Assembly (NCBI RefSeq): GCF_900302455.1
Contig: NZ_ONZG01000003.1
Location: 124,001-188,000, forward strand
From: Falsiruegeria mediterranea M17
GTDB taxonomy: Bacteria > Pseudomonadota > Alphaproteobacteria > Rhodobacterales > Rhodobacteraceae
DNA length: 64,000 nt
Direction of reading: 5' to 3'
Positions 63,498 through 64,000 of this stretch are shown here, piece after piece. A program made the translations under genes and the position numbers. The notes under the pieces were generated by a model. It had not been told where the DNA came from and ran no database searches. It saw only the letters and a program-made list of their open reading frames with translations. Position 1 is the stretch's first letter; each line of letters begins with the position of its first letter.

Positions 63498-64000
63498 TCA
63501 GGATCCCAGGCGAGGTCGGTGAATATGGGCACTTTGCACCAGGCCAAAGGCCACCATCAGTACCAGCATGGCAGACCCGCCATAGCTGACCATCGGCAAC
63601 GGCACGCCCACAACCGGCGCCAACCCCATGACCATCGACATGTTCACGGCAAAGAATAGGAAGAAGTTGATGGAAATGCCGAGTGTCACCAGGGACGAGA
63701 ACCGGTCTTTGGTGGCAAGCGCCGTGACGATGCAAAAAAGGATGATCAGGCTGTAGAGGCCAAGCAGGGAAAACCCACCGACAAAGCCGAATTCTTCGGC
63801 CAGTGTTGTAAAGATGAAGTCGGTGTGCTTTTCGGGCAGAAAGTTCAGCCGCGACTGCGTGCCTTGCATGAAGCCACGCCCTGTCCAGCCGCCAGAGCCA
63901 AGCGCGATCTTGGATTGCGTGATGTGATAACCCGCGCCAAGCGGGTCCGAAGACGGGTCGAGAAACGTGTCAATCCGACGGTATTGATAGTTCTGGAGCA
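63498..64000 (-). CDS. rodA: Rod-shape protein RodA (C-terminal part, runs off right edge)
   Basis: About 167 C-terminal residues of a SEDS-family membrane glycosyltransferase. The frame continues to the right edge: RRIDTFLDPSSDPLGAGYHITQSKIALGSGGWTGRGF leads to QSRLNFLPEKHTDFIFTTLAEEFGFVGGF, and PVVGVPLPMVSYGGSAMLVLMVAFGLVQS near the end. The RodA/FtsW motif PLPMVSYGGS is clear, and EKHTDFIFT favours RodA over FtsW. RodA polymerises lipid II during elongation. The N-terminal half is outside the window. ghrA begins 4 bp after its stop. Confidence 0.92.
   Translation of the reverse strand, partial: LQNYQYRRIDTFLDPSSDPLGAGYHITQSKIALGSGGWTGRGFMQGTQSRLNFLPEKHTDFIFTTLAEEFGFVGGFSLLGLYSLIILFCIVTALATKDRFSSLVTLGISINFFLFFAVNMSMVMGLAPVVGVPLPMVSYGGSAMLVLMVAFGLVQSAHIHRPRLGS

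Overview
The window reads as a stretch of core chromosome from a marine alphaproteobacterium of the Rhodobacterales, Roseobacter group (Ruegeria/Phaeobacter-like). The evidence is a GC-rich sequence, a complete-looking set of ethylmalonyl-CoA (EMC) pathway genes (mcl2, mch, ecm, ccr), an RpoH-II type sigma factor, a LuxR/LuxI pair beside ccr, and several families typical of Rhodobacterales (DUF1194, DUF4344, DUF1737, TIGR02186, NnrU). I see no rRNA or tRNA gene, CRISPR array, prophage or intact insertion sequence.

Layout. 1-4.0 kb: start of sucD, sucC and mdh on the minus strand, with a glycosyltransferase on the plus strand between sucC and mdh. 4.0-11.3 kb: TauE-type exporter, GNAT enzymes, a secreted small protein, the operon mcl2-nnrU-DUF1737-mch-phosphatase, a secreted metallopeptidase and a VWA-like protein. 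11.3-15.1 kb: sdhCDAB. 15.1-21 kb: a large propeller/RTX protein, a ZIP transporter, small proteins, a DUF1989 protein, deoD and an H-NS-like gene. 21-27.9 kb: ecm, a PlsC-type acyltransferase and ccr, followed by luxR and luxI. 27.9-37 kb: RecD/Dda-like helicase, SDR, TIGR02186/TauE pair and a BMP-type (nucleoside) ABC transporter. 37-48.4 kb: a minus-strand housekeeping block (nfu-gfa-tsaB-rimI, usp, ilvE, trpS, murJ, glnD, LpoA-like lipoprotein), interrupted by a plus-strand rhomboid-like gene. 48.5-64 kb: rsmI-yraN-gshB, comM, a GST, cobU, rpoH2-chaN, coaBC-dut-moeB, a trans-sulfuration enzyme, an M3 peptidase, ghrA and the 3' part of rodA.

How it works together. The central theme is acetyl-CoA assimilation and the TCA cycle. 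Ccr and Ecm carry C4/C5 acyl-CoAs into the EMC pathway, and Mch and Mcl2 act later to give malate. Propionyl-CoA leaving the pathway enters as succinyl-CoA, handled by SucCD, Sdh and Mdh. CobU helps make the B12 cofactor that Ecm needs. The upstream regions of sucC and sdhC both carry two TGTGATCACA palindromes about 21 bp apart and at nearly the same distance from the start codon, which suggests one shared transcription factor.

The most unusual things seen are that paired operator, a dispersed intergenic repeat in three clear copies plus one diverged copy, a rhomboid lacking both catalytic residues, a seven-repeat propeller fused to RTX modules whose start codon lies in a 12-bp inverted repeat just after sdhB, and a GST with a C-terminal YHS-like cysteine domain. 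Functional calls come from reading motifs and remembered family sequences; no database search was run. Positions of short motifs may be off by one or two bases.
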